Shown in pieces: positions 1 through 9,420 of a stretch of 64,000 nucleotides of DNA. Within the stretch, counting starts at the first letter, position 1. Each line of letters starts with the position of its first letter. Origin of the DNA: Methanoculleus bourgensis MS2 (GTDB lineage: Archaea > Halobacteriota > Methanomicrobia > Methanomicrobiales > Methanoculleaceae). Below the pieces are notes generated by a model, which saw only the letters and a program-made list of their open reading frames with translations, did no database searches and had not been told where the DNA came from. Both the position numbers and the translations under genes were made by a program. The stretch covers positions 992,001-1,056,000 of the forward strand of contig NC_018227.2 in the NCBI RefSeq assembly GCF_000304355.2, written 5' to 3'.

Positions 1-978
1 GAACCCCGCCTTCCACGCCTCCAGCGCGATGGAGAACGTCGCGATCTGGATGCACCGCGGGTCAAGTTCGAGCCCATGGAGGTTGTCCCTTACAATATCC
101 CTGATCGCGTCCTCGGTCTCCTCGCCGAGTTCCCTCCGCATAGCAAGCAGCATATGGAACGCCGCGACCAGGAAGTGCCCGCTCCCGCAGCAGGGGTCAA
201 GGATCTTCAACTCAGCCGGGCTCTCCGGCCAGGCGGAGAAATCGTGCTGCACTTGCTCCTTGTAGTAGACCCACTCCTCCCGAAGCGAGCTATCAGGATG
301 GAGGTGAAGCCACCAGGCGCCGAGCGTGTTCTGGAGCAGGAACTGCACCATATAGGGCTCGGTGAAGAGCTGGGTCACCGCACAGATATCATACCCTTCC
401 ACCTTCTTCCCCGATGCGTTCACCTCCTTCTTCTTCTCCGTCTGCCAGAACTGGTAGGTCCACCCAAGCGCATCCTCGGCGCGGAACGTCTCCTCAGGTA
501 TCCCCGCAAGGATCGCCTCGAGCGCGGCGGTATCCTCGGTCGCGTACCGAACTTGAGTGAGCGGGCTCTCCTGCCGGAAGATCCCCGGGAGCATCTTGGC
601 CGCGTAGCCCGCCGCGACCTCCCAGAGATCCCGCCCCTCCTCACGGGCGATCTCCTCACACTCAGCAAGAGTGACCGGCACTCCAAACTCCGGGTGGATC
701 AACAGGCGGTTCTCTGCCAGGAACCGTGCAAAGAGCATCCGGTGCCACTGCTCGTAGGCCACCGACCTGACAAGGTCATCAAACGACCCGAGCCTGCGGC
801 ATTCAGCCCGCAACCGCCTGCGGAGCTCCGCCTGCTCTGCGGTGAGGTATGCCGGCTTCCTCTCCTCCCGAACACCGAGCGCCGAAAGAGCATTCTTTGC
901 GCCGAGTTCGGCCTTCCTGCGAGCCTCCTGTACCGCTCCATCAAGGGCATTACGTTCTTCCCGGGTGAGCACCGTCAT
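1..978 (-). CDS. pglX: BREX DNA methyltransferase PglX (5' part, runs off window)
   Basis: The first 326 codons are visible and the frame is still open at the left edge. PglX is the adenine-specific methyltransferase that marks host DNA and is required for BREX phage defence. A class I SAM-binding and amino-methyltransferase motif (LDPCCGSGHFLV) lies at about residues 257-268. It is preceded by a helical region with RMLFARFLAENRL, as is usual for PglX. The ATG overlaps the brxC stop as ATGA, so the two are translationally coupled. The catalytic NPPY motif and target-recognition part lie outside the window. The neighbours brxC, brxB and brxA make the BREX assignment firm. Confidence 0.9.
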   Translation of the reverse strand, partial: MTVLTREERNALDGAVQEARRKAELGAKNALSALGVREERKPAYLTAEQAELRRRLRAECRRLGSFDDLVRSVAYEQWHRMLFARFLAENRLLIHPEFGVPVTLAECEEIAREEGRDLWEVAAGYAAKMLPGIFRQESPLTQVRYATEDTAALEAILAGIPEETFRAEDALGWTYQFWQTEKKKEVNASGKKVEGYDICAVTQLFTEPYMVQFLLQNTLGAWWLHLHPDSSLREEWVYYKEQVQHDFSAWPESPAELKILDPCCGSGHFLVAAFHMLLAMRRELGEETEDAIRDIVRDNLHGLELDPRCIQIATFSIALEAWKAGF

Positions 979-3900
979 CTGAGCACCACCGGGTTCCCCT
1001 TCTCAAGTTCGGCCACCGCCCGTCCGCGAACCTCCTCCAGGTACGCATCGAGGTCATCCCGGGTCTTCACCGTCACCGGCGCCCCGAGAGAGACGACCAC
1101 GGTCTCCGGTTCAAGGATCTTTGCCACCTTCACCCTGATCCGGTCAAGCGCCCCCCTGACCAGCAGAATCCGGCCGTCAAAAGACGTCAGCGGAGTCTTC
1201 CTGAGGTGCTCCACGATCTCGTCATCGGTCCCCGTCCTCAGCGGGAGAGGCTCGTTAAGGTAGTGTGCCCGGACCAGACTCGCCCGCTGCTTCTCATCCA
1301 GCCTGTGCCAGTCTGGGTCGGCATCCAGCGCGAAAAGCACCTCCTGTCGGGTCTCCTCCAACCGGACCGTCCCGGCCTTCAGGGACTCACGCAGCCCCCT
1401 CCGAAGATCAGCAAGCAGTGGTTCGACCGGGTCAGGATCATTGAGCAGGCTCCGGTTCTCACGGATCGCCGTCACCTCGGTCTTGATGTCCGGAAGGTCC
1501 AGAAACCCCTCAGCGTGCGAGATCAGGTGCTGCAGGGCATCCCAGGCAGGCACCCGCTCCTCGATCTTCGCTTTTACCGCTATCCACCGGTCAATATCCT
1601 GTTTGATATCGACACGCCGCGCAACCAGTTCCCGCACCAGCTGGTTGCCCGAGTATGCCCGGAGTTCAGCAAGGTACTGGGGTGACACCCGTGGCGGCAG
1701 CGGGGGATCTCCGCCGGTAGCCTTGACCAGGGAATGGAGGCAGTCAAGGAACTGCACCGCCTCTTCCACCTCACGTCCGGGCTCTGAAGGCAGATCAAAC
1801 TTCGTATAGAGTTCCCGGGCCGCCACCTTCTCCATGGGAGAGAGGACGATATTCTCCGCTTCAAACGTCGCCTTACCTATCTTCGTCTTATCCAGTTCGG
1901 GGGCAGAAACCGGCTTGTTATTGAACCGGGCCTTCAGGTGACCGGTGGCCACCAGCACCATCAACGCCCCGTCCACCGCGTCCCGCGGCCACCCAAACGG
2001 CGGCGCATCAAGAGCCTTTCGCACCTCCTTCCCGGTCTTTGGTGTGTTCAACCGTTTCAGGATCTCCTTGCAGACCGGATGCTCCTCAGGTTCGCGTTCA
2101 AACCCGATCTGTTTCATCGGCGTCTTGTCCCCGCCCTTCACCCTGTTGATGACCCGGTCCCATCCCACGGCATCAGCATCAGAGAACCGGTAGTACATCC
2201 GCTGGATCGCCCGGTCTGCCGCCTTCCGGACAGCACCCGCAAACGAATCATTCTCGACGAGGATCCCGCCACCGAGATACACCCTCGCGTGCTTGAAGAT
2301 CTCAGCTGCTATCGAATCGATCCGCTGCATATGCCCGCTCAGCTTCGCCTCGATGTTGGATCTCGCCTGGCCCCCCTCAGGCGTGGTCGGAGCCGGGCGG
2401 TCCCGTATCACGCCCTCGGCGGCCAGCAGACCGCCGATCTCATCTTTGAACGCATCATGGTCGATCCGTGGTAAAAAGACCATCACCATCGGGCTTTCGC
2501 TCCCTTCAGCGGCTGCCTCCGACTTGACAGCTCCTTCGGTAACCTCCCACTCGTGTCGTATCCATACCGGCACATTCGACCGGATCTCGGGTTTCTGTGA
2601 TGTAAAATAGGTTGATTCAATGCCACGCGGGGTTTTACTCTCGCCCTGCGCGAGCGTGAGCCTCTCAAGGTGCTTATTGGCGAAGGTTTTGAGGATCTCA
2701 TCGCGCCTGAACATGATACTGGTGTCGCTCGCCCTGGCGTCGGCCTTTCGTTTCTGGTAATCCCCTTCCCAGACACTCCCCTCCTCAGTCTGGATGCGAT
2801 ACTCATCCCCGACTTTTGCGATCACCCCGCGGTCATGGAGATCGTTGAGCAGGATCGGGACTTCTCGCCTGAGGTCTTCACTCCCAGCCACAAGATCCGT
2901 GACCAGGAGATCAGCGAGGGTATCCGGCGTAGCCCTAATCCCGAAAGATTCGTCCACCTGCTGGATCAGGAAAAGAAGCGCAGCTATCCGGGAACGAAGC
3001 TGTCCCTCTGGAGTCCCGTCATCCTCCTTGCTGATACTCTCGTAGATCTTCGGGGAGAGGATATTATTCCGTATCAGGTAGGTGCTCTGCTGAGTGAAGA
3101 TAAAGTCTGCCGGGATGACCGTTCCAACAGGGTCCGCCGCAAAGGTGCGTGCGCCGTCAAAGGTTAACCGCAACTGATTGCGCAACTGGGTGCTCATCCC
3201 TCCCCTGTCGACACTCTGCAGGATCCGCTCCCAGAACCGCTTCCTGGTAGGCAACAGGGGATAATCAAGCAGCAGAACCTCCTCATCCTCAACCTGTGAC
3301 GCCAGGTTCGAGCCATCAAGATGGCGGGAGATCTCACCACTGGCCAACTCCAGCACTTCCTCTAGCGGTTCTTTCATCGACTCCTTCTTCCTGAGGATGG
3401 TCTGGCGGAGCACCACATCGACATCCTTTGACTCGAGGGGAACATCTAGAGAAAATCTCCCCTGGAGGCGCTGTAATATCTTGTTGGCCTCCAACGCATC
3501 CTGCCCTGTTGCGACAAAGAGAATTTTTGAACTAAATCTTTTACTACAAGCCTCAACAACATCTTCGAAGGTATCCAATCCCTCTGACCCCTCACCAAGC
3601 GTCAGGTATGATTGGACTTCATCGAGAACAATCAGCACCAGCGGCATCTTCCCGGGCACGGTGCTCTTCATGGCAAAGATATCCTTGAGCATCTCAACCA
3701 TGAACGAATCCGTTATCTGGAAGTTTGTCTCAAATTGCCGTCGCAGATCTTCCCTGACCTGCTCTACAGTCATGCCCCGAAAATCAGGGTGAAGTTCTAT
3801 GAGGGCTTCTGTGAACTTTCGGGAGACAAAGGGGCGGTTCATATCTCTATCTCTCCCCTGCTCGCGGAGTTTCTCCCACATTGCATCGAGGATCCCGAAT

Positions 3901-4442
3901 TCTGCGAGCCAGAGATGAACACGTGCGATATCAATATCATCAGGGAGTCCTGCAGAACGGAGAACTACCTGAAGTACCGCAATCCGTGGATCACCAGAGC
4001 AACCGGAACGCAATTTCCCTGCTGCAGACCAGATACCTCCATGCCTCCGGCCTTCACTAGAGAGATTGCGAAGCGCATCCTTTACATCATCCGGAAGTTG
4101 ACAGATCTCCCGTGCGTTCGCCCCATCAGGGAAAACCAGGTCGCTCCAGAGAAATTCCAGCACGCGGACGAGGTGCGATTTCCCGGAACCAAAGAACCCG
4201 CTCACCCACACCGGGGGCTGCACCGACTTGTCAAGGTTATCGAGAAACGATTCGAGAATATTTTTCAATCCTCTGTGATATGATCCTTTACAGATAAAAT
4301 TTTCAAGTTCATAACGAGCGACGGCCCATTCTTGTTCCGTCGCGATCGGGCCGACTTCCGTTACACCATCGTTCGGGATGGTGTAACCGAGCGGATCCCG
4401 GTGGAAGACATCTTTATTTAAGATTACATCATGAGAAGCCAT
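975..4442 (-). CDS. brxC: BREX P-loop ATPase BrxC
   Basis: This 1,155-residue protein has the length and start typical of BrxC/PglY, the large ATPase of BREX phage-defence systems. A Walker A motif (GFFGSGKS) is at residues 82-89, right after the family's N-terminal block. A Walker B-like stretch (LVLIVLDEVQS) lies near residue 270. The rest is helical with no other recognisable domain. It sits 11 bp downstream of brxB and overlaps pglX by 4 bp. The reading frame is intact. BrxC is essential for defence in characterised type 1 systems (family knowledge); activity here is uncertain because brxA is broken. Confidence 0.93.
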   Translation of the reverse strand: MASHDVILNKDVFHRDPLGYTIPNDGVTEVGPIATEQEWAVARYELENFICKGSYHRGLKNILESFLDNLDKSVQPPVWVSGFFGSGKSHLVRVLEFLWSDLVFPDGANAREICQLPDDVKDALRNLSSEGRRHGGIWSAAGKLRSGCSGDPRIAVLQVVLRSAGLPDDIDIARVHLWLAEFGILDAMWEKLREQGRDRDMNRPFVSRKFTEALIELHPDFRGMTVEQVREDLRRQFETNFQITDSFMVEMLKDIFAMKSTVPGKMPLVLIVLDEVQSYLTLGEGSEGLDTFEDVVEACSKRFSSKILFVATGQDALEANKILQRLQGRFSLDVPLESKDVDVVLRQTILRKKESMKEPLEEVLELASGEISRHLDGSNLASQVEDEEVLLLDYPLLPTRKRFWERILQSVDRGGMSTQLRNQLRLTFDGARTFAADPVGTVIPADFIFTQQSTYLIRNNILSPKIYESISKEDDGTPEGQLRSRIAALLFLIQQVDESFGIRATPDTLADLLVTDLVAGSEDLRREVPILLNDLHDRGVIAKVGDEYRIQTEEGSVWEGDYQKRKADARASDTSIMFRRDEILKTFANKHLERLTLAQGESKTPRGIESTYFTSQKPEIRSNVPVWIRHEWEVTEGAVKSEAAAEGSESPMVMVFLPRIDHDAFKDEIGGLLAAEGVIRDRPAPTTPEGGQARSNIEAKLSGHMQRIDSIAAEIFKHARVYLGGGILVENDSFAGAVRKAADRAIQRMYYRFSDADAVGWDRVINRVKGGDKTPMKQIGFEREPEEHPVCKEILKRLNTPKTGKEVRKALDAPPFGWPRDAVDGALMVLVATGHLKARFNNKPVSAPELDKTKIGKATFEAENIVLSPMEKVAARELYTKFDLPSEPGREVEEAVQFLDCLHSLVKATGGDPPLPPRVSPQYLAELRAYSGNQLVRELVARRVDIKQDIDRWIAVKAKIEERVPAWDALQHLISHAEGFLDLPDIKTEVTAIRENRSLLNDPDPVEPLLADLRRGLRESLKAGTVRLEETRQEVLFALDADPDWHRLDEKQRASLVRAHYLNEPLPLRTGTDDEIVEHLRKTPLTSFDGRILLVRGALDRIRVKVAKILEPETVVVSLGAPVTVKTRDDLDAYLEEVRGRAVAELEKGNPVVLR

Positions 4443-4453
4443 ACTTACCGCTC

Positions 4454-4999
4454 CTACGCCTCAATAGGCGTTGCGAGGTAGCTCCATCCATCACGGGCTT
4501 TCAGCAGCCGATAATTGCGCCTATCCCGGTCCCCCGGAAAGAAGAACATCAGGCGACCGGGGATGTCCGTGGATCTGACCAGGCGGTCGATAACTGCACT
4601 TGCCCGGACGATTCCATAGAGGCTGCCAATCCCGATTACGGCGACCACGGTTGAATTTTCAGCAGATCTTATCTTCTCTGTAAGGTGATCTGCGAGGCGG
4701 GCAACAAAGTCATCAAGGTCGTACCTGAGCAGTGACGGATCCGTGAAGAAGTCCTCACGGTACTCGTTCCCTGCCAGCCAATTCTCAAACAGCCCGGTGA
4801 TATCGACCTCCTGCCAGGTGTGCCCGGACTGCACGGTAACTATCTTGAATTCGCTGAGACGAGCGCGTATGCGCCGCTCGTAGGAAGGATCGTAGACGCA
4901 GAACCAGACCTTTTCCTGTCCGGAGAGCATCTCATTCCATTGCAACGAAACTTGCGTCCTGTAAACTTCAAGAAGGTCGTCAATCTTACTCATAACCAT
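4454..4999 (-). CDS. brxB: BREX protein BrxB (DUF1788 family)
   Basis: This 181-residue protein matches the usual size and position of BrxB, between brxA and brxC. Visible family traits are the N-terminal helix (SKIDDLLEVYRTQVSLQWNE), a central FVYDP-like segment (VWFCVYDPSYERRIR) and a C-terminal strand-turn with PGRLMFFFPGDRDRRNYRLL. Its start overlaps the 3' end of brxA by 10 bp and it ends 11 bp before brxC, so it sits in one operon. Its biochemical role within BREX is not well defined. The frame is intact. Confidence 0.88.
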   Translation of the reverse strand: MVMSKIDDLLEVYRTQVSLQWNEMLSGQEKVWFCVYDPSYERRIRARLSEFKIVTVQSGHTWQEVDITGLFENWLAGNEYREDFFTDPSLLRYDLDDFVARLADHLTEKIRSAENSTVVAVIGIGSLYGIVRASAVIDRLVRSTDIPGRLMFFFPGDRDRRNYRLLKARDGWSYLATPIEA

Positions 5000-5464
5000 C
5001 GAGTCCCATCAGCAAAATCAGAGGAGAAGGAGACCTCAACGATCCCTCCTGCATCCTTATAGATCAGCCAGCCTTTCCTCATCGATTCGTCAACATACTC
5101 GCGGATTTCCGTGTTTGTCGCATCCAGCACATCTGCCCAGACGGTATGGAAGAGCAGGTTTCCCCGCACACCACAGAGATAACCAAGAAACAGGGCATAC
5201 GTCAGTGACGCCGGGCCTGCAGCTGCCTTTCTCCTGACCTTCCTGACTTTCCCCTCCAGGTGCCCGGATTGGGTCCAGGACGAGAGGAGATTCTCGCTTA
5301 TCGCCCTGACCGTCTTCGGACTGTACCTCTGAGGGAACTCTTTCTCGACCAGATCCATCAGCGGTTCTTTGCGAGCCTCCTCCCCCTTCTGTAACGAGAG
5401 TATGCACGGTGCGGATGTACGGAGGATGGGATCCCGGGCGAGGGCGCATTGGAGAGCAAGCATC
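4990..5464 (-). pseudogene. brxA: brxA, 3' fragment (downstream of IS insertion)
   Basis: This is the C-terminal part of BrxA (DUF1819), a small DNA-binding BREX protein. It carries the family features LMDLVEKEFPQRYSPKTVRAISENLLSSW and a WLIYKDAGG-like end. The N-terminal part lies on the other side of the IS element, at 6475-6739. A TTG at 5493 inside the IS end keeps the frame open, but a functional start there is doubtful. Removing the IS and one 8-bp duplicate (CAAGCATC) joins the two parts in frame, giving ...GERQMLALQCALARD... and about 243 residues. The insertion is therefore recent and the gene is otherwise undamaged. Confidence 0.85.
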
Positions 5465-6474
5465 GGCTCTGTTGAATTCCTCCCTGATAGCAACGATCTA
5501 GACTGCTTGACCTGCCTTCGTCAGGTTATGGAGAATCACCTTGCTCTTGATCTCCTTGACCTGGTACCAGTATTTTCTTGCCTTCAGTTCCTCTCCGAAC
5601 CTTCTTTTGAGGACTGAAAAGGCTGTTTCGACTTTGTTTCGTTCTCGGTACCGCTCCTGATCGAAGTCGGTGTACATCTCCTGTCGATAGATCCCCGATC
5701 GGACCCTTCCTTTCCAGGTTCGGACCGGGATCACCGAATCCGCACCGATCTCTTCCCGAATCTGGCGATGCAGTCGTTCAGCATCGTATCCTTTATCCAT
5801 GACATAGCACGCGGTTTTTCTGACTCTCTGACACTGTCTGAGCAGCGGTGTCGCATGGTTGACATCGTGTACGGGGTGTTGGGAGATCTTGACGCACAGG
5901 ATCACCTGCTTGTGGGTATCCACTGCGATCGAGGTCTTCAGGAAGTTCTTTCGTGTTTTTCCGGTTCGCCAGGAGTAATAGTGACTGGCGTAGGAACTGG
6001 TGAACCCGGATGCATCGATGGCGGTGATGGGTATTATCTCGCCCCAGGAATAAAAGAGTGTCAGAGTCTTCTTGAGCATTCGCGTGAAGAGGAGCGAAGG
6101 AATCCGGGTCATGAACTTATGAATCGTTGAATAGTGAGGCACCTGTTCCAGCTGGAGCAAGTCTTTAATCGGGTCCAGCAGATCGATGAGTTCCACCGTG
6201 TCCCGGTAGTCAGTACCAAGGGTCTCCCGCAAGAGCAGAAGTGTCATGAGTTGATGCTGAGTATACGTTCTCCGGGAGTATTTGCAGGAATAGAGCGGTA
6301 AATGGGAGGAACGGACGACCGCAAGGATCGCTTCGGTAAGGTTGATATATCTGTTCGTTGACACTATCTCTGCTCCTTGGCGTTGGTTTGGTCATTAACA
6401 CAAGGAGCAACAATTTTGATAGACTTTTCTCTTTAGGTGTGACCGAGCCTCGACAAGAGGGTTTCAACAGAGCC
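5465..6474. mobile_element. 1,010-bp IS5-like insertion sequence inside brxA
   Basis: Both boundaries can be read directly. Terminal inverted repeats begin GGCTCTGTTGAA at 5465 and at 6474 on the other strand, with 16 of 18 outer bases identical. The element is flanked by a perfect 8-bp direct repeat, CAAGCATC (5457-5464 and 6475-6482). It carries a single transposase gene on the minus strand, the same orientation as brxA. Intact ends, intact transposase and exact target duplication point to a recent insertion. No second copy is seen in the window. Confidence 0.93.
5498..6364 (-). CDS. IS5-family DDE transposase
   Basis: This 288-residue DDE transposase has the catalytic D in AIDASGFTS, the second D in [11 protein letters not shown] and the E in [17 protein letters not shown]. 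The last segment matches the Y-x2-R-x3-E-x6-K signature of IS4/IS5 transposases exactly. An N-terminal DUF772-like helical region ([14 protein letters not shown]) is also present. The frame is complete with no stops, so the element may be active. It fills nearly all of the IS between the inverted repeats. Confidence 0.92.
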   Translation of the reverse strand: MSTNRYINLTEAILAVVRSSHLPLYSCKYSRRTYTQHQLMTLLLLRETLGTDYRDTVELIDLLDPIKDLLQLEQVPHYSTIHKFMTRIPSLLFTRMLKKTLTLFYSWGEIIPITAIDASGFTSSYASHYYSWRTGKTRKNFLKTSIAVDTHKQVILCVKISQHPVHDVNHATPLLRQCQRVRKTACYVMDKGYDAERLHRQIREEIGADSVIPVRTWKGRVRSGIYRQEMYTDFDQERYRERNKVETAFSVLKRRFGEELKARKYWYQVKEIKSKVILHNLTKAGQAV

Positions 6475-6739
6475 CAAGCATCTGCCTCTCCCCGGCATCA
6501 AAATCCCACAGAAAGCGGAGTGCGCGGAATACAGAAACCTGGATATCAAGTCCGTATGATAGTTTCAGATGATAGAAACTCTTCTTTCTCCCTGAAACGC
6601 TGCTCTTCTGGAGTATGTTATCACTGTAGACACGCCTGTGGATATCGTCGAATGAACTGTTGTGTGGAGTAACTTTGAGGAGCAAAGAGAGCTCGTTAAA
6701 CATAATTGTGCGGCCGGCATGGGCACTCGCTGAATCCAT
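6475..6739 (-). pseudogene. brxA: brxA, 5' fragment (upstream of IS insertion)
   Basis: This is the N-terminal part of BrxA, ending ...FRALRFLWDFDAGERQM before the IS. Translation through the IS end adds LGLC and stops at 6464. The family-like core starts at MFNELSLLLK, and the ATG at 6739 (MDSASAHAGRTIMFNE) is the nearest good start. The frame also has an ATG at 6844 that would give an unusually long N-terminus. The upstream stretch contains a T-rich run (TTTTTATCTA near 6820) that might serve as the operon TATA element. Without BrxA the BREX operon may be impaired, and IS read-through may also affect brxB, brxC and pglX. Confidence 0.8.
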
Positions 6740-7303
6740 GAATCCAAGGTCTTCTGGGAAAGAATGGACTCCGGAAATCCTTCTGTTCACATGTTCGAAT
6801 CTTGTCCCCGGTAGATAAAAATCTATTGAAGTAGTTCCCTGCATGCATAGAGACCGTTCTCAAAAAATCGGTACCTGGTGGGATATGGAGCCTATCGGAG
6901 ACCAGATTGGGATAATCTCACTGGTGGCGGTCACGAATGTACCGAAAACTTCCCCCTATCAATAGGACTGGATTTTGTTGTGCGATGATCTACGCACTCA
7001 GTCCTTGGACTCTCCGGACGAGCTCTCATCTCATGCACCTTGACCGGGGTCAGCACCGATTTCAGGGAATGATAATCGCTGCCGCAGACCAACCCGATCC
7101 TCGGATCAATTATGGACTTGATACGCTTCGCTCCTTCACGTACGGGTTATTTTCCTCGAATCCTGGCCCTTAACGTTAGTGCGTATATGCCTCGTTCTCC
7201 CGCGAGACGATGCCTGAAGGGAAACTGTATCCGCCGTTCCGGATGTCAGGTGTGGCTTAACTCACCACGAACATGCGCAAAAGAGCTCTGGACCATGGGG
7301 CAT
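6740..7303. other. Intergenic stretch upstream of the BREX operon, no convincing gene
   Basis: Between the brxA start and the next gene there is no gene I can support. It must hold the BREX promoter on the minus strand. A stop-free minus-strand run of about 67 codons (about 7150-6945, containing KSIIDPRIGLVCGSDYHSLK) has no start codon or ribosome-binding site and matches nothing I recognise. It may be a fragment of a lost gene. Confidence 0.4.
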
Positions 7304-8257
7304 TCAATCATCGGATTCTTCTGATGGGCATACATCATCACCATCCTGCCCGTCACACTCAAAACCATCAATATCAGCCTCAAACAAGTCTATTTGTGTT
7401 GTATTCGCCCATTCCATTAGTTTTGATGATATCCGCTCAAGGGTCTTTGGATGTTCCCTGAACGTATCAGTGGGGGCGTATGTGCCATCATCTTTCAGCT
7501 CCAGATAACCTTTCAGATAATGGTGCATCAGGACCTTCATCTCTTTTTCCACCCTGGTCCTCATTGCGGTCTTCTTGCCTGCTCCAACACTGCCCGATAG
7601 CTTGTCCAGCCCCTCCTCTACCATCTGATGCGCTGTCTTTCCCTTGCTACCCGGCTGGAAGATCTGCATCACAATATCAACCAGCCCTCTCCGGACCTCG
7701 TGATTTTTGGACTCCGGCAGCAGGCTAATCGGGATAGTCGGCAGCTTGGTCAGCTCGGTTCCGGAGAAATCGCGAAGAGCAAGTTTGAGTTTCTCGTCTT
7801 CCAGAAGATCCATCTTTTTGACGACAACAGTATCCTTAACGATTATCTGGGTATGCTTGCCATCGTCGATCTCTGAGAGCCTGCTACAGATCGTGTCAGG
7901 AGCACTCTGGTGGACCTTCAAACCATACATGCCCAGGTTCCTCGGATCGATTTGCCTGTAAGAGTCCAGCTTATCCTCTTTGGAGCGATCATTGCAGGTC
8001 AGCTCAAGGACCAACCATCCGGAGGGGCCGCTTGCGACGATATCCGGGCTCCTCTCTTCCCCGGTTCTGCGCGTCGACAGGACCGTCTCGACACGATAGG
8101 CGTATCCGGCCTTCCGGAACGGTCCAACGAATCTCGGCCGATTTCGCTCATGAAAGAGTGCGATAGTGTTACGCCAGAGGACAATCCTTCTGTCCAGTTT
8201 AGCCAAAGACTTCCACTCCGTCAAAGAAGATAGAGGTCCTGCCGGCGTTATCCTCAC
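7304..8257 (-). CDS. Unrecognised 317-aa protein with a PD-(D/E)XK-like nuclease motif
   Basis: I do not recognise this family. Residues about 70-105 show a strand-turn-strand-helix pattern with SPDIVASG..GWLVLELTCN..KEDKLDSYRQI. This resembles the PD...ExK core of restriction-type nucleases, with T in place of the final K, followed by the helix carrying the conserved K and Y. The remainder is mixed alpha/beta, and the C-terminus is acidic (DGFECDGQDGDDVCPSEESDD). The annotated ATG overlaps the upstream gene by 59 bp; a TTG a few codons later is an alternative start. It forms a two-gene unit with the 345-aa protein, divergent from the phosphoesterase/ATPase pair. A nuclease role is inference. 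Confidence 0.6.
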   Translation of the reverse strand: MRITPAGPLSSLTEWKSLAKLDRRIVLWRNTIALFHERNRPRFVGPFRKAGYAYRVETVLSTRRTGEERSPDIVASGPSGWLVLELTCNDRSKEDKLDSYRQIDPRNLGMYGLKVHQSAPDTICSRLSEIDDGKHTQIIVKDTVVVKKMDLLEDEKLKLALRDFSGTELTKLPTIPISLLPESKNHEVRRGLVDIVMQIFQPGSKGKTAHQMVEEGLDKLSGSVGAGKKTAMRTRVEKEMKVLMHHYLKGYLELKDDGTYAPTDTFREHPKTLERISSKLMEWANTTQIDLFEADIDGFECDGQDGDDVCPSEESDD

Positions 8258-9236
8258 CCTGGATCGTTGCTATCCGGGGGGCAGCGTTGACACACCCTCT
8301 GCCTGGGACCGTCAGGTACGCATAGTCGGGCCCGACATCCAGGAAGACCCTATCCCAGGTGTGCAGGTCTACGCCCTTGAAACGCCTGAAATCGGGCTCT
8401 GTCTCGGTCTCGATGAGCCAGAGATTCATCCTTCCCCTGCCCATCGCTACGGTCTTAGAAAATGCTTCCAGGTCGATACTCTGAGTGAAGTTCAATTCAA
8501 AGGCGCCCAGACCATCATCCCTCAGGTTTGTTGCCTCATCCAGCGCATCCTCGTAGCGATTCGCCATATCAGAGATCGAGAGCATAACCTCGTCAATATC
8601 AATCGCCCTGTTGATGGTCGCCTTTCCATTGCTATACCACTCTACAGCCAGTGTCACCGAGTCTTCCTTAAGCTTCTGCCAGCGCGTACTGTATATTGCA
8701 AAATTCTCCTTCGCCGTATCCAGCACATCCGCTAGGCCGGGTATTTTCTCCGTCGCCCCATACCAGGCCTTCAGGCTGAAGCGCCCGGCCTCCTCATCCG
8801 ATGCCAACCCGTCGGAGAACTTCAGGCCAAGACCTCGTTGCTGCCATGCTTCATTACCGTCGTAATGAAGAAGGTGGTTTCTCGATAACCAGCACCTGTC
8901 AAGACCCTTTATGCACCTGACCCAGTTATCGGTGACCGCATCCGCTTCTGTCGCATCAAGTATGGTATACAGAATCCAGATCCGTTTGCGGGTTGCATCT
9001 AAAAAGAGGGTACTGGGCGACCGGCCTCCACGATTAATATACCAGCCGGCACCGCCGAGGCTGCTCCAGGATCCAAGAGGGCATTCAATCTCGTCGATCG
9101 GATAGTTAGTCTCCAGCAGGTAGGCTTTGAGCTGCGTGAGATGTGTCTGGCCATACTGCGCTAAAAGCGCCTCATTGTCCTCAAAACCAGCCTGTAACAT
9201 CTCTTTCAGGTTCTGGAGTGTCTGGATGCGTCCCAT
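8199..9236 (-). CDS. Unrecognised 345-aa protein, partner of the PD-(D/E)XK-like gene
   Basis: No family recognised. The protein is soluble, with no signal or membrane segments. It is Trp-rich, with motifs LGSWSSLGGAGWYINRGG near the N-terminus and DAVTDNWVRCIKGLDRCWLSRNHLLH around residue 110-140, then a helical middle and a beta-rich C-terminus. The gene overlaps the downstream 317-aa gene, so the two are probably made together. Its start is 184 bp from the oppositely oriented phosphoesterase start. The spacing and the nearby BREX operon suggest a defence-island gene. A substrate-sensing or DNA-binding role is speculative. Confidence 0.6.
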   Translation of the reverse strand: MGRIQTLQNLKEMLQAGFEDNEALLAQYGQTHLTQLKAYLLETNYPIDEIECPLGSWSSLGGAGWYINRGGRSPSTLFLDATRKRIWILYTILDATEADAVTDNWVRCIKGLDRCWLSRNHLLHYDGNEAWQQRGLGLKFSDGLASDEEAGRFSLKAWYGATEKIPGLADVLDTAKENFAIYSTRWQKLKEDSVTLAVEWYSNGKATINRAIDIDEVMLSISDMANRYEDALDEATNLRDDGLGAFELNFTQSIDLEAFSKTVAMGRGRMNLWLIETETEPDFRRFKGVDLHTWDRVFLDVGPDYAYLTVPGRGCVNAAPRIATIQGEDNAGRTSIFFDGVEVFG

Positions 9237-9304
9237 ATCGATTGTTCAACAGTACGAAGAACATAGTGAAATAGGTTTCTAATAGTTTCAACGGGGCCTC
9301 TTCC

Positions 9305-9321
9305 GGTCACCACATGTGACC
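9305..9321. promoter_or_regulatory. Palindrome GGTCAC-5-GTGACC in a divergent promoter region
   Basis: A perfect 6+6 inverted repeat with a 5-bp spacer lies near the middle of the 184-bp gap between two divergent gene pairs. Its position suits an operator controlling one or both transcripts. This is inference from symmetry and position; no repressor gene is adjacent. Confidence 0.4.
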
Positions 9322-9420
9322 CCCGGAGAAATTAGACGCATGATCCCCACCCCCCAAAACCCAAACCGGCGCCTTTAAGGCAACCCGCAGGGATATCAAC
9401 CTCTACCGAGAGGCGGTCAG

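Noticed and set aside
76-1263. Long plus-strand ORF over pglX and brxC
   Set aside because: It is antisense to clear BREX coding sequence and has no family features or ribosome-binding site.
6790-6815. TTCGAAT flanked by partial complementarity, like a tRNA T arm
   Set aside because: The stem has a mismatch and no acceptor, D or anticodon arm can be built around it; it lies within the brxA upstream region.
6945-7150. 67-codon open stretch on the minus strand
   Set aside because: No start codon, ribosome-binding site or recognisable family; kept only as a possible gene relic.
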